64,000 nt of DNA, from positions 1 to 64,000 of the forward strand of contig DAOSUS010000008.1 of the NCBI GenBank assembly GCA_035378955.1, written 5' to 3'. The number at the start of each line of letters is the position of its first letter. The stretch's first letter is position 1. The position numbers and the translations under genes were made by a program. The DNA is from Candidatus Hydrogenedens sp. (GTDB lineage Bacteria > Hydrogenedentota > Hydrogenedentia > Hydrogenedentales > Hydrogenedentaceae). Positions 1-9,156 of this stretch are shown here, piece by piece. The notes below the pieces were generated by a model, which was not told where the DNA came from, made no database searches, and saw only the letters and a program-made list of their open reading frames with translations.

Positions 1-1
1 A

Positions 2-1519
2 TTAGGTTTGTTCTTTTTGATAACAAATATATTTTTAAACAAAACATCCAAAGATACAAATATAAATATTTATTTCCTGACTTTAATTTTATTGTTTATA
101 TTTACCTATTTTGCTTCTTTTCTACCTTTTTTCGTAAATGCAAGGGCTCGTGTTCCTATATTAGGATTGATGTTTGTTATAGGTGGATATGCTTTTTCGG
201 AAATTCGGAATTTATTGGTAAAGAAAAAAATAATTTCCTCACTTATAAGTATTTTTGTTTTAGTCCTACTCTTCTTTATAACTCATATTGACATTATTCC
301 CTATAAACCGGATATGTGTCGCTGGCATTACGACCGTGCCGATTCTTATCTTCGTGTAGGGCGAGTTGACGAAGCCTTACAGGAAGTACAAGCACTTATG
401 TCTCGACCCGAACGCCCTATGACTTATATGCCATTCCGACTGGGACATGCACTTAAAAAATTAAATTATTCTGAATTAGCAATAGATTTATTACGACTTG
501 CACTTAGTCCGGACCCTTCCGAACAACCTTCTATGTATAGAGAAGATATTTATTACCATATTGCGGCTTTATACATGAAATTAAAAAAATATGATGAAGC
601 CATCAAAGAATTCAAAAACGCCCTATCCTTAAATCCCAAAGACCCAAGGGTTCATAATGACTTAGGTGTTATTTACAAGGAACAAAATGATTTGCCAAAA
701 GCTGAAAATCATTATAAGTATGCTATTGAAATAGAACCTAACTTCAATCTCGCCATAGTTAATCTGGCAGAATTATATATCCAACAGAAGAAATACACTG
801 AAGCCATTGAATTGTTGGAAAATAGCTTAAAATTACAACCTCACAATATAGAACTACTCTATAATTTAGGATTTGTTTATCACAATTCGGGACAATATGA
901 AAAAGCACTTTTATATTATGAGCAAGTATTATCCTATGATAATAAAGAACCTAATACGCTCAATAATATTGCCATGATTTATTCAGAAAAAAATGACTGG
1001 GAAAAAGCCAAAAACTTATTAATGAAGTGTATACATAAAAACCCCTTTTTTACACTTGCATACGCAAATTTAGGAGATATTTTCTATTCAGAAAACCATA
1101 CAAAAAAAGCCTTATATTACTATGATAAAGGTCTTGAAACAAATCCGGAACATATAGGACTTTGTATTGCTTTATCTTTGCTTTACACAGAGATGGGAAA
1201 TCCAGAAAAAGGTATTTGGGAATTAAAAGAAGTTTTAAAAACACATTCGGAATCTATTAATTTATGGTTTACTCTTGGAAATATCTATAATAAAAGTAAT
1301 CAAAACAATGAGGCTATTGATATTTATAATAAAATATTAACTATGGATACTTCGTTTATACCTGCATATAGGAAATTGATGGAAATTTATATAGATAAAG
1401 GGGATGTTAATAAATCATTGGAAATCTTTGAAAAGGCAAAACAAAACATCAAAGACCCTGAACAGATTGAATCCTTATCTTCCCTTATTTTGGAAAAACA
1501 AGGAAATACCGATAAATGA
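2..1519 (+). CDS. Membrane-TPR protein, C-terminal part (5' end outside window)
   Basis: The frame is open to the left window edge with no stop, so the gene is cut at its 5' end; the TTG at 8 is not a convincing start. The visible part begins with about two membrane segments holding FFVNARARVP, then the block RWHYDRADSYLRVG, then about eleven TPR units to the end. The same order and nearly the same blocks (FFVNGRARVP, RWHYQRADSYLRRG) occur in the large gene at 16700-20470, so this is very probably the end of a second GT39-like/TPR fusion. TPR units bind other proteins; the missing N-terminus would carry a lipid-linked-sugar glycosyltransferase domain. The stop overlaps the next start by 4 bases (ATGA), so the genes are translationally coupled. 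Paralogy is seen directly; the enzymatic role is inferred. Confidence 0.85.
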   Translation, partial: LGLFFLITNIFLNKTSKDTNINIYFLTLILLFIFTYFASFLPFFVNARARVPILGLMFVIGGYAFSEIRNLLVKKKIISSLISIFVLVLLFFITHIDIIPYKPDMCRWHYDRADSYLRVGRVDEALQEVQALMSRPERPMTYMPFRLGHALKKLNYSELAIDLLRLALSPDPSEQPSMYREDIYYHIAALYMKLKKYDEAIKEFKNALSLNPKDPRVHNDLGVIYKEQNDLPKAENHYKYAIEIEPNFNLAIVNLAELYIQQKKYTEAIELLENSLKLQPHNIELLYNLGFVYHNSGQYEKALLYYEQVLSYDNKEPNTLNNIAMIYSEKNDWEKAKNLLMKCIHKNPFFTLAYANLGDIFYSENHTKKALYYYDKGLETNPEHIGLCIALSLLYTEMGNPEKGIWELKEVLKTHSESINLWFTLGNIYNKSNQNNEAIDIYNKILTMDTSFIPAYRKLMEIYIDKGDVNKSLEIFEKAKQNIKDPEQIESLSSLILEKQGNTDK

Positions 1520-2667
1520 AACATTCTGATGAAATAGAGTTAAGTATTGTATTACCTTGTTTGAATGAAGAACGCACTATAGGGCAATGTATAAAAAAGA
1601 TACAAGAGATTTTAGTTAAAAACCATATTAACGGTGAGATTATTGTTGCAGACAACAACTCTACGGATAACTCCTCTTTAATTGCGGAACAAGCAGGAGC
1701 AAGAGTAGTAAAAGTTACCATTCCAGGATATGGGAATGCTCTTCGAAATGGTATAAAACAAGCAAAAGGAAAATATATTATCTTTTTTGATTCTGATTTA
1801 TCCTATGACCCTGAAGATATTCCGCAATTATTAGAAAAATTGCGGGGTGGGTATCCCCTTGTTCTTGGGTCTCGTAAAAAAGGAACTATTGATGACGGTT
1901 CAATGCCGTGGTTACATAGATATGTAGGCACTCCTATTATGACTTTCCTTGCGAATATTTTTTTTAAAGCAAATATATCGGATATTAATTCTGGTATGCG
2001 AGGAATGTCCCGAGAAGCGTTTGATAAATTAGATTTGCACTCGGAAGGAATGGAATTTGCTTCCGAAATGATAGCGAAAGCACACTGGACTAAAATTAAA
2101 ATAACCGAGGTTCCTATTCATTTTCACTGTGATCAGAGAGGTAGACACCCCCACCTACATTCAGTCCGTGATGGATGGAGACATCTACAACTTATGTTTC
2201 ATTATTGCTCTATTAATTGGTTCCTTATACCCGGTTTTTTATTATTGGGATTTTCTTATCTTGCGTTGTTTATTCTGCCTAACTATATAGATATTTATAC
2301 CTCTTTTTTTATCTCTCTGTTGACAAATATTATTGCAACTCAAATTTTATTAATTGGTGTGATTGCTCAAGGCAGAGTTCGTGGTTCAAAATTCAGATAT
2401 ACGCCTTCAAAATATCTACTTTTTTTATCCAAAATAATTAAAGTAGAAAAAGGAATGCTTTTAGGATTGGGAATATGCTTTTTAGGTATATTTGTAATGC
2501 TTTATGCCCTTTATTATAAAACAGATATAGTGAATATAAATATTAAAAATTTTTTCTGGGGTATTCTTTGCTTTATTCAAGGGGTTCAGGTTTTGTTTAG
2601 TTCTATCCTAATAGGATTATTTGGAATTCGTGTCTCTGAAGAAGAAGAATTTTTTAGAAAGTCATAG
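1516..2667 (+). CDS. Family 2 glycosyltransferase, polyprenyl-phosphate type, with membrane tail
   Basis: The N-terminal ~230 residues are a GT-A fold of the DPM1/dolichyl-phosphate sugar synthase kind: SIVLPCLNEERTIG start, DNNSTDNS, and the metal/nucleotide motif DSDLSYDPED. About four hydrophobic segments follow (residues ~235-375), so the enzyme should sit on the inner face of the cytoplasmic membrane and load a sugar onto a polyprenyl phosphate. Such lipid-linked sugars are the donors used by GT39-type proteins, and pieces or copies of that family lie directly upstream and at 6717-9023 and 16700-20470. It overlaps the upstream gene by 4 bases and is followed after 15 bases by a radical SAM gene. 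The sugar transferred cannot be read from sequence. Confidence 0.9.
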   Translation: MKHSDEIELSIVLPCLNEERTIGQCIKKIQEILVKNHINGEIIVADNNSTDNSSLIAEQAGARVVKVTIPGYGNALRNGIKQAKGKYIIFFDSDLSYDPEDIPQLLEKLRGGYPLVLGSRKKGTIDDGSMPWLHRYVGTPIMTFLANIFFKANISDINSGMRGMSREAFDKLDLHSEGMEFASEMIAKAHWTKIKITEVPIHFHCDQRGRHPHLHSVRDGWRHLQLMFHYCSINWFLIPGFLLLGFSYLALFILPNYIDIYTSFFISLLTNIIATQILLIGVIAQGRVRGSKFRYTPSKYLLFLSKIIKVEKGMLLGLGICFLGIFVMLYALYYKTDIVNINIKNFFWGILCFIQGVQVLFSSILIGLFGIRVSEEEEFFRKS

Positions 2668-2682
2668 AGTTATAATAATAAT

Positions 2683-4128
2683 ATGATACATGTTGTGTTT
2701 GTAATGCCACCATATCCTTATTCCCGTTCTATTGGGCAGGAAGAAGGAAAAAGGCAAATCGGGTTAATGCCACCATTGGGTGTGGGGTATCTTACTGCAT
2801 ATTTAGAACAAACGGGGAAATATCATTGCCATTTTGTTGATGCTGTTGCTGAAAGGTTATCTATTGAAGAAACTGTTTCCCGCGTTTTATCCCTCAAACC
2901 CGATGTTATTGGAATTTCATCTTTCACTACTTTCCTTCTCAATTCTTCATACCAACTTGCTCGAAAATTAAAAGAGGAATGCCCAACTATTCCATTATTA
3001 ATGGGAGGTCCTCATACTACCTCCTTTGGAGAACAGGTATTAAAGGATTGTCCCTATATAGACTATGTTATACCTGGAGACGCAGAAGTTCCTCTTTTAG
3101 AGTTATTGGAAAAGATTTTCTTTGGGGGTACATATAAAAATGTAAAGGGAATTATTTATAAAAATAAAAATGATGAAATCGTGGATACAGGTTGCTCTAT
3201 TCCAATAGATAATCTGGATGTTTTACCTTTTCCTTCTCGACATATCTATAACCATGAATTATATGAACCTTTGCCAAGTTTAAGTCCTAAACGACCCGCC
3301 ATGTCAATGATTACGGCAAGGGGTTGTCCCTGGGCACGATGTAAATTTTGTTATCAAGGGGGGAAATATGCTTCTCCATTTCGTCGTCGGTCTCCCGAAA
3401 ATGTTGTAGCAGAATTAAAAGACCTCATTGGAAAATATCGGGTCAAAAATATTGTGTTCTGGGATGATAATTTTTGTATCTATCCCGAATGGATACACAA
3501 TTTTTGTTCCCTTCTAAAACAGGAAAAAGTAAAATTAGACTGGTCTGTTTTATCACGAGTAAATACAGTAACTCCGGAAATGTTAAATGAAATGGCAGAA
3601 GTAGGGTGTTATAGTATTCAATTTGGTATTGAATCCGGAAATGAAGAAATACTGAAACTTATTCGTAAAGGGCATACATTAGAACAATGTCGTGATGCAG
3701 TTCAATGGGCAAAATCTGCCGGAATGGAAACAAGGGCTTTCTTTGTTTTGGGGTTTCCTACGGAAACACCTGCAATGAGCGAAGAAACAATACGATTTGC
3801 ATGTGAACTAAATATAGATTATGTTGTTTTTTTCTCTTATTATGTAGCCCCTGGAACATTACTTGCAGAAATCGCCATGAAAGAAGGACAATGCTTTGAA
3901 TTTATAGGGCAACACCTACCTTCCTATCTCCCTAATACATACCCTGATTTAGATACTCTAACAAAAAAGGTGCAATCTGCATATCGAAGATATTACCTCA
4001 GACCTCAATATTTTGCCCGAACCATTGCAAGGACAATTCGTCGTCCTCATCATTTGAAGAACCAAATAAAGGCATTCAATTATTGGTTTAGGTTAACTCT
4101 AAAAAAGTGGACAAGCAATAAAAAGTAA
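2683..4128 (+). CDS. B12-binding-domain radical SAM protein
   Basis: Residues ~1-150 match a cobalamin-binding Rossmann domain (MPPLGVGYLTAYLE, DVIGISSFTTFL, LLMGGPHTTSFG); the DxHxxG cobalt-ligand motif is not evident, as in many members. The radical SAM core follows from ~200, with cysteines at 215, 220 and 223 in RGCPWARCKFCY, i.e. C-x4-C-x2-C rather than the usual C-x3-C-x2-C. Later motifs (FWDDNF, QFGIESGNEEIL, FFVLGFPTET) fit the TIM-barrel core. Enzymes of this class methylate unactivated carbons or rearrange lipids and natural products using SAM and B12. The gene is co-directional with the glycosyltransferase 15 bases upstream, which suggests work on a lipid or glycan, but the substrate is unknown. 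Confidence 0.9.
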   Translation: MIHVVFVMPPYPYSRSIGQEEGKRQIGLMPPLGVGYLTAYLEQTGKYHCHFVDAVAERLSIEETVSRVLSLKPDVIGISSFTTFLLNSSYQLARKLKEECPTIPLLMGGPHTTSFGEQVLKDCPYIDYVIPGDAEVPLLELLEKIFFGGTYKNVKGIIYKNKNDEIVDTGCSIPIDNLDVLPFPSRHIYNHELYEPLPSLSPKRPAMSMITARGCPWARCKFCYQGGKYASPFRRRSPENVVAELKDLIGKYRVKNIVFWDDNFCIYPEWIHNFCSLLKQEKVKLDWSVLSRVNTVTPEMLNEMAEVGCYSIQFGIESGNEEILKLIRKGHTLEQCRDAVQWAKSAGMETRAFFVLGFPTETPAMSEETIRFACELNIDYVVFFSYYVAPGTLLAEIAMKEGQCFEFIGQHLPSYLPNTYPDLDTLTKKVQSAYRRYYLRPQYFARTIARTIRRPHHLKNQIKAFNYWFRLTLKKWTSNKK

Positions 4129-4157
4129 TTAATCAACCTTAAAATAAAGAATAGGCT

Positions 4158-5627
4158 ATGAAAATTAGTAAATTTTCTACTAACTTAATCGTTGTAGGAT
4201 TCCTTTTGATAATCTTTCAACATACAGGAATAACTGAAGAGATATATAACATAGAAAATCGTCGAGAAATCTTTATTGACAACAAAATAATTGATAAATT
4301 AGAAAATGTATCTTTTAAGTTATGTGAGCCTATTCCTGCGGAGAAAGTTTTATATTTTGATAAGCCATGGGAAGGTAAATTTAGTGGATATGTAACATTA
4401 ATCCATGATAAAGATATTTACCGCCTTTATTATCGGGGACTACCTGTCTCAAAATCGGATGGTTCCAATGCAGAAGTTACCTGCTATGCAGAAAGTCCCG
4501 ATGGTATTCATTTTACAAAACCTTCTTTAGGTCTTTTTGAAATTGCAGGAAGTCGAGATAATAATGTAGTTCTTGCAAATAACCCGCCTTTTTCACATAA
4601 CTTCGCACCGTTCATAGATGAAAATCCTGATGTTCCAAAAGAGGAACGCTATAAAGCAGTGGCAGGAACTTTCGATAGTGGACTATTTGTTTTTGTTTCT
4701 GCAGATGGGCTTTACTGGCAGAAACTATCAGATAAGCCAATACTTAAAGGAAAATCATGGAAAGAATTTGCCTTCGACTCGCAAAATGTAGCATTTTGGT
4801 CTATTTCTGAACAGAAATATGTTTTGTATTTTAGAACATGGAATGGTCCAAATGATGAATATCGTTGGGTAAGTAGAACAACCAGTTCGGATTTTTTGAA
4901 TTGGGAAAAACCTGTAGTAATGGACAAAGGAAATGCACCTTGGGAACATATATATACCAATCAAACAGTCCCTTATTTTAATGCTCCTCATATATATGTA
5001 TCATTAGCAGCCCGATTTGTTCCGGGATGTAAGGTGCTATCCGATGAAGAAATAAAATCCATAGGAGTAGAAATTGATTATAGTCATGATTGTTCTGATG
5101 TAATTTTTATGAGTAGTCGAGGAGATAATATATATAACAGATTCTTCTTAAATGCTTTCTTTAAGCCTGAGTACCCCATTGAAAGTTGGGTATCCAGAAC
5201 CAATTATCCTGTGCGGGGAATCGTTCCAGCAGGCGATTATCAAATGGCTTTTTATATTCAAAAAAATTATGCTCAGGATACCGCATATATCCAGCGATAT
5301 TTGCTCAGGTTAGATGGCTTCTCCTGTCTTTCTGCCGGATATATAGAAGGTATTATCACAACCGTACCCATAATCTTTAAAGGGGATAATCTGTTTCTTA
5401 ATTTTGCTACTTCTGCTGCAGGTTATATAAATATAGAAATTCAGGACATAAATGGAAATCCAATATCCGGATATGAATTTAGTAATTCTATTCCATTGAA
5501 GGGGAATCGAATTAACTTCAAAGCCTCCTGGAATAATATCAGCAATTTATCATCACTTCAAGGAATCCCTGTTCGTTTATCCTTTAAAATGAAAGATACA
5601 GATTTATATGCAATACAATTTAAGTAA
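4158..5627 (+). CDS. Secreted glycosidase-like beta-propeller protein
   Basis: An N-terminal signal peptide (hydrophobic LIVVGFLLIIFQ, residues ~10-24) precedes a domain of repeated beta-strand blocks such as YRLYYRGLP, YAESPDGIHF, LFVFVSADGLYW and KYVLYFRTW. These aromatic 'SPDG/SADG' turns are typical of five-bladed GH43/GH32-like propellers, common in Planctomycetes-type genomes as secreted proteins of unproven activity. The C-terminus (~390-489) looks like a small beta-sandwich. It is exported, so it probably acts on or binds carbohydrate in the periplasm or outside. A secreted hydrolase follows 14 bases downstream, suggesting co-expression. I do not see a clean catalytic acid/base set, so enzymatic function is not claimed. 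Confidence 0.65.
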   Translation: MKISKFSTNLIVVGFLLIIFQHTGITEEIYNIENRREIFIDNKIIDKLENVSFKLCEPIPAEKVLYFDKPWEGKFSGYVTLIHDKDIYRLYYRGLPVSKSDGSNAEVTCYAESPDGIHFTKPSLGLFEIAGSRDNNVVLANNPPFSHNFAPFIDENPDVPKEERYKAVAGTFDSGLFVFVSADGLYWQKLSDKPILKGKSWKEFAFDSQNVAFWSISEQKYVLYFRTWNGPNDEYRWVSRTTSSDFLNWEKPVVMDKGNAPWEHIYTNQTVPYFNAPHIYVSLAARFVPGCKVLSDEEIKSIGVEIDYSHDCSDVIFMSSRGDNIYNRFFLNAFFKPEYPIESWVSRTNYPVRGIVPAGDYQMAFYIQKNYAQDTAYIQRYLLRLDGFSCLSAGYIEGIITTVPIIFKGDNLFLNFATSAAGYINIEIQDINGNPISGYEFSNSIPLKGNRINFKASWNNISNLSSLQGIPVRLSFKMKDTDLYAIQFK

Positions 5628-5641
5628 TAAAGGAGACAAAT

Positions 5642-6715
5642 ATGCTCAATAAAGCACCTATATTACTTCTTATTTTTTTCTTAAATCAACAATATATGGT
5701 GGGTGAACCTCCTTTTTATAAGGACAAATCTAATTTGCTTTATTATATAGGGGAAAGCGGAGAAATTTGTGAAATAAAAAGTTTAAAAGAATGGGATATA
5801 AGGAAAAATCATATACTGCAAAACATGCTCCTTGTTATGGGTTCCCTACCTAACCGTTCTCATTTACCGCCATTGGATATGCAAGTAGAAACTACGGAGG
5901 ATATGGGTTCCTATTGGCGAAAAAAAATTTCATTTAACGCAGAAAACAACGACCGATTACCTGCTTACTTATTAATGCCTAAAAATATTAGCGGAAAAAG
6001 ACCGGCTATTGTATGTTTACATCAAACCATAGATATCGGGAAAGCCAGTCCTGTTGGTATAGGCGATGCTAAAAACAGACATCTCGCTAAAGAACTGGCA
6101 GAAAGAGGATATATTGTTATTGCCCCGGATTACCCTGGGTTTGGTGATTATAAAATTGATGTATATTCCATGGGATATGCGAGTGCCACTGCAAAAGGTA
6201 TTGGAAATCATCGTCGTTGTATTGACCTACTACAAACATTAGAAGAAGTAGACAAAGATAAAATTGCTGCTGTTGGACATTCTTTAGGTGGACACAATGC
6301 CCTCTTTTTAGGGGCTTTTGATGAACGGATTAAAGTAATGGTTACCAGTTGCGGTTTTACCCGTATGAAAAAGTATTACGGTGGCGATTTAACGGGATGG
6401 TCTCATAAAGGTTATATGCCGAGAATAAAAGAAAAATATCAATGTAATCCAGACCTACTCCCTTTTGATTTTACAGAAATTCTCGGGACTCTTGCTCCTC
6501 GTCCTGTGTTCATTAATGCTCCCCTTCACGACAATAATTTTGAAGTGTCCGGGGTAGATGATTGTGTCGAATCTGCAAAAAAAATTTATGCGCTTTACAA
6601 TGTGGAAGAACATTTAAAAGTTATTCATCCTGACTGTGGACATGATTTTCCACCGGAAATACGAGAAGAAGCCTATTGTTTTTTAGATAAATATTTAGGT
6701 TGGAACACTAAATAA
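5642..6715 (+). CDS. Secreted alpha/beta hydrolase (acetyl-esterase/dienelactone-hydrolase-like)
   Basis: A good ribosome site (AAAGGAGA, 5631-5638) fixes the start. A short hydrophobic leader (residues ~1-20) suggests export. The core has the alpha/beta hydrolase pattern: strand-turn PAIVCLHQT, GYIVIAPDYPGFG, the nucleophile elbow GHSLGGH, and a C-terminal HPDCGHDFPPE carrying the likely catalytic His. The long N-terminal cap resembles Planctomycete 'acetyl xylan esterase-like' proteins. It probably cleaves an ester on an extracellular glycan, together with the propeller protein directly upstream. The stop is one base from the stop of the convergent gene on the other strand. Family fold is confident; substrate is inferred. 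Confidence 0.8.
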   Translation: MLNKAPILLLIFFLNQQYMVGEPPFYKDKSNLLYYIGESGEICEIKSLKEWDIRKNHILQNMLLVMGSLPNRSHLPPLDMQVETTEDMGSYWRKKISFNAENNDRLPAYLLMPKNISGKRPAIVCLHQTIDIGKASPVGIGDAKNRHLAKELAERGYIVIAPDYPGFGDYKIDVYSMGYASATAKGIGNHRRCIDLLQTLEEVDKDKIAAVGHSLGGHNALFLGAFDERIKVMVTSCGFTRMKKYYGGDLTGWSHKGYMPRIKEKYQCNPDLLPFDFTEILGTLAPRPVFINAPLHDNNFEVSGVDDCVESAKKIYALYNVEEHLKVIHPDCGHDFPPEIREEAYCFLDKYLGWNTK

Positions 6716-6716
6716 A

Positions 6717-9023
6717 TTAATTGTCTCCACCTGCTAATTTTTTAGTTAGATACTCCTCAAAAAAGGATTCCACAAAAATCCCTTTATTCTTCAAATCATA
6801 ATATTCCTGCAATGCTTTTTTATAGTCTTTTTCTATAAAAATATCATCGAGGAGGTATTTCCATGACTGATATAGTCCATTTTCACTTTGTATAGCAGAA
6901 TAGAACCATTTCTTCGCCTCCTCCTCATTATTTTCAGATAGAGCAATCACACCTAAGGCAATTCGAGGAAGAGCAATATCAGGATTTATATCAACAATAT
7001 GGTAAAGTTTTTCTTTTGTAATTTTAATATCTCCATTTATAGATGTCATAATAGCATCAAAACAAAGGTATGCTAACTCCAAATTCTTATCCAACTGAAT
7101 TGCTTTCTTAAGAAAATATTCTTTATATCTCGGACTTATACTTCTCTGGCTTGTTTGGTAATACCTCAGAGATTTTGTAAGTTTTGGCACATCCCCTCTA
7201 TCTTTTAGAGCATTATATAAATTTTGAAATTGCAACTTTTGTAATGGGTCATTACTTATTAATCTTTCAATTAGATACATGGCACATTCTTTATGGTCTG
7301 TTTCAACATTAGCAAGAGCAAAATCAGATATTGTGAACTTTAAAAAATCGTTCTCTAATTCTTTGCCCGTCCAACAAGAATATGTAATTTCTTCTTGAGG
7401 TAAAATTTTATATAACCGAATAGGTTCTATCCCATAGAAATCATAAGTCTCATATCGGATTTTGTTGCTATTTAACAATTGCTCTAATTCATGAGAACCA
7501 AATTCCCCAAAATAAAAAGAAACATAAACAAACCAAATCTTATCCGTAAAACAACCTGATTTTTTCTGAAACAGTTCCTGGGCAATTGAAATAAATGAAT
7601 CTATATCTTCGACAAATGATATTGGTATGTTTTTATTTTTAAAGTTAAATGTAAAAACATCTTTATTTATTGCTTGATATACAAATACAGAAACCTTTTC
7701 TGTATTCAATGACTGTTGTTCTATAAAACGAGCCGTATTTCGCCAATTTGTTCTTTGAGGTCCAGGAAGAGTAATCAGTAATTGATAAAAAAATATGAGT
7801 ATCAAAGAAAATATGAGAATATAATTTAATCTCCTTTTTTTATTTATCTTAATCAAATAGCCATAAAGAAAATATATTGCCAGGCTGCTATACAATGTGT
7901 ATCGTGGAAAAATACATGGTCTCCATAAAATAGAAAGAATATATAAAAATATCGGGGGAACGAATGCTATCAGCAATAAAAGTATTACCTTGTTTTTTGT
8001 ATCTAATTCTTCATCATTTCCTACCCTTTTGAAAATATACCTAATGGATAAAACAATCACCAGGATAGTTATTGATAACAAAAACAAATCCATAACTGGA
8101 TGTATATTTATTAAATATTGGGGCAATACCTCTTTTATAATTCTTACCTGATATGTCATTCCTACAGCATCATCTGCAAACAAATCTCCGATGAATTCAT
8201 ATAAAGTTGGCTTTTTAAACCAGAAAGATTGTTCTTTAGAGTAATAATTTATGCTCATTACATACAAAACAGAAGGAATGCTAATTAATATTTGCAGAAT
8301 AACAGGTAAATATTTTTCTTTGTTATCAATGTAAAAGATATAAAACAACCATAAAACTTCTATACCAACAATAATCACAGCAAAAGGATGTGTCCATAAT
8401 AGAAGTGCATTTACTAATGTTAAGGCAATCCAATTTTTCCTATTACTATTCTCAGCACATAAAAGCAAATAGTATATAGACAAAGCGAATAAAAAAGTCA
8501 GTAAAACATACATTCGTATTCCCTGACCAAAAAAACGATGTATCGGGGATATAGCAAAAAATAATCCTGCCACCAAACCTATCTTTTCTAAATTTAATTT
8601 TCTACCTATAAGAAATAGAACAGGGATTGTTATCACACTTAACAGAATAGAAAACAAACGAAGACCTAGAATAGACGGGGATACATAATGCCAGAAAAGG
8701 TATTCGAGTACATAATAAACAGGCATGGTTGCAGGGTCATAAAGGGGATTTAAATAAATAAACTCCTTTAAAGAGTCCGAATTAATATGAACTAAACTTG
8801 AATACTCATCCCACCAAACCGACTCATCGGAAATTTTATATATACGAACCCCAAAGGCTAATAAAACAATAAGTAACCCAAAAGCAAATAGTTGTATATT
8901 ATATTTTTGTTGTTCTTCTTTTCTTTCCACAGTATTGCCTTCAATCGTGATATTAAAAATAGAATTTTTATACTCACAGTTTAGCAATTGAATATTCGCA
9001 AATTCCATAGCCTTTTGTAGCAC
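6717..9023 (-). CDS. GT39-like membrane glycosyltransferase with C-terminal repeat domain
   Basis: An N-terminal stretch of ~45 residues leads into about eleven membrane helices (to ~residue 420). The first periplasmic loop has SDESVWWDEY, the acidic motif typical of ArnT/PMT (GT39-like) glycosyltransferases, followed by PVYYVLEYLFWHY. These enzymes take sugar from a polyprenyl-phosphate carrier and place it on protein, lipid A or polymer outside the membrane. The C-terminal third is soluble, with helical TPR-like repeats (for example NPDIALPRIALGVIALSENNEEEAKKW). The annotated start is GTG; an ATG five codons later (9008) is equally possible, since neither has a strong ribosome site. It closes a minus-strand polysaccharide cluster and converges with the hydrolase gene. 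Confidence 0.85.
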   Translation of the reverse strand: MLQKAMEFANIQLLNCEYKNSIFNITIEGNTVERKEEQQKYNIQLFAFGLLIVLLAFGVRIYKISDESVWWDEYSSLVHINSDSLKEFIYLNPLYDPATMPVYYVLEYLFWHYVSPSILGLRLFSILLSVITIPVLFLIGRKLNLEKIGLVAGLFFAISPIHRFFGQGIRMYVLLTFLFALSIYYLLLCAENSNRKNWIALTLVNALLLWTHPFAVIIVGIEVLWLFYIFYIDNKEKYLPVILQILISIPSVLYVMSINYYSKEQSFWFKKPTLYEFIGDLFADDAVGMTYQVRIIKEVLPQYLINIHPVMDLFLLSITILVIVLSIRYIFKRVGNDEELDTKNKVILLLLIAFVPPIFLYILSILWRPCIFPRYTLYSSLAIYFLYGYLIKINKKRRLNYILIFSLILIFFYQLLITLPGPQRTNWRNTARFIEQQSLNTEKVSVFVYQAINKDVFTFNFKNKNIPISFVEDIDSFISIAQELFQKKSGCFTDKIWFVYVSFYFGEFGSHELEQLLNSNKIRYETYDFYGIEPIRLYKILPQEEITYSCWTGKELENDFLKFTISDFALANVETDHKECAMYLIERLISNDPLQKLQFQNLYNALKDRGDVPKLTKSLRYYQTSQRSISPRYKEYFLKKAIQLDKNLELAYLCFDAIMTSINGDIKITKEKLYHIVDINPDIALPRIALGVIALSENNEEEAKKWFYSAIQSENGLYQSWKYLLDDIFIEKDYKKALQEYYDLKNKGIFVESFFEEYLTKKLAGGDN

Positions 9024-9156
9024 ATTGAGGAAATATAGAAACGCTAATACTATTCAAGGATGGGGATAAAGATATATTAGGGATTTATCTAATGAATATT
9101 TTCCATTTGTCTTACCCCAAAAATGTTAAGATTTCACATCAAATACTTTTATCATT

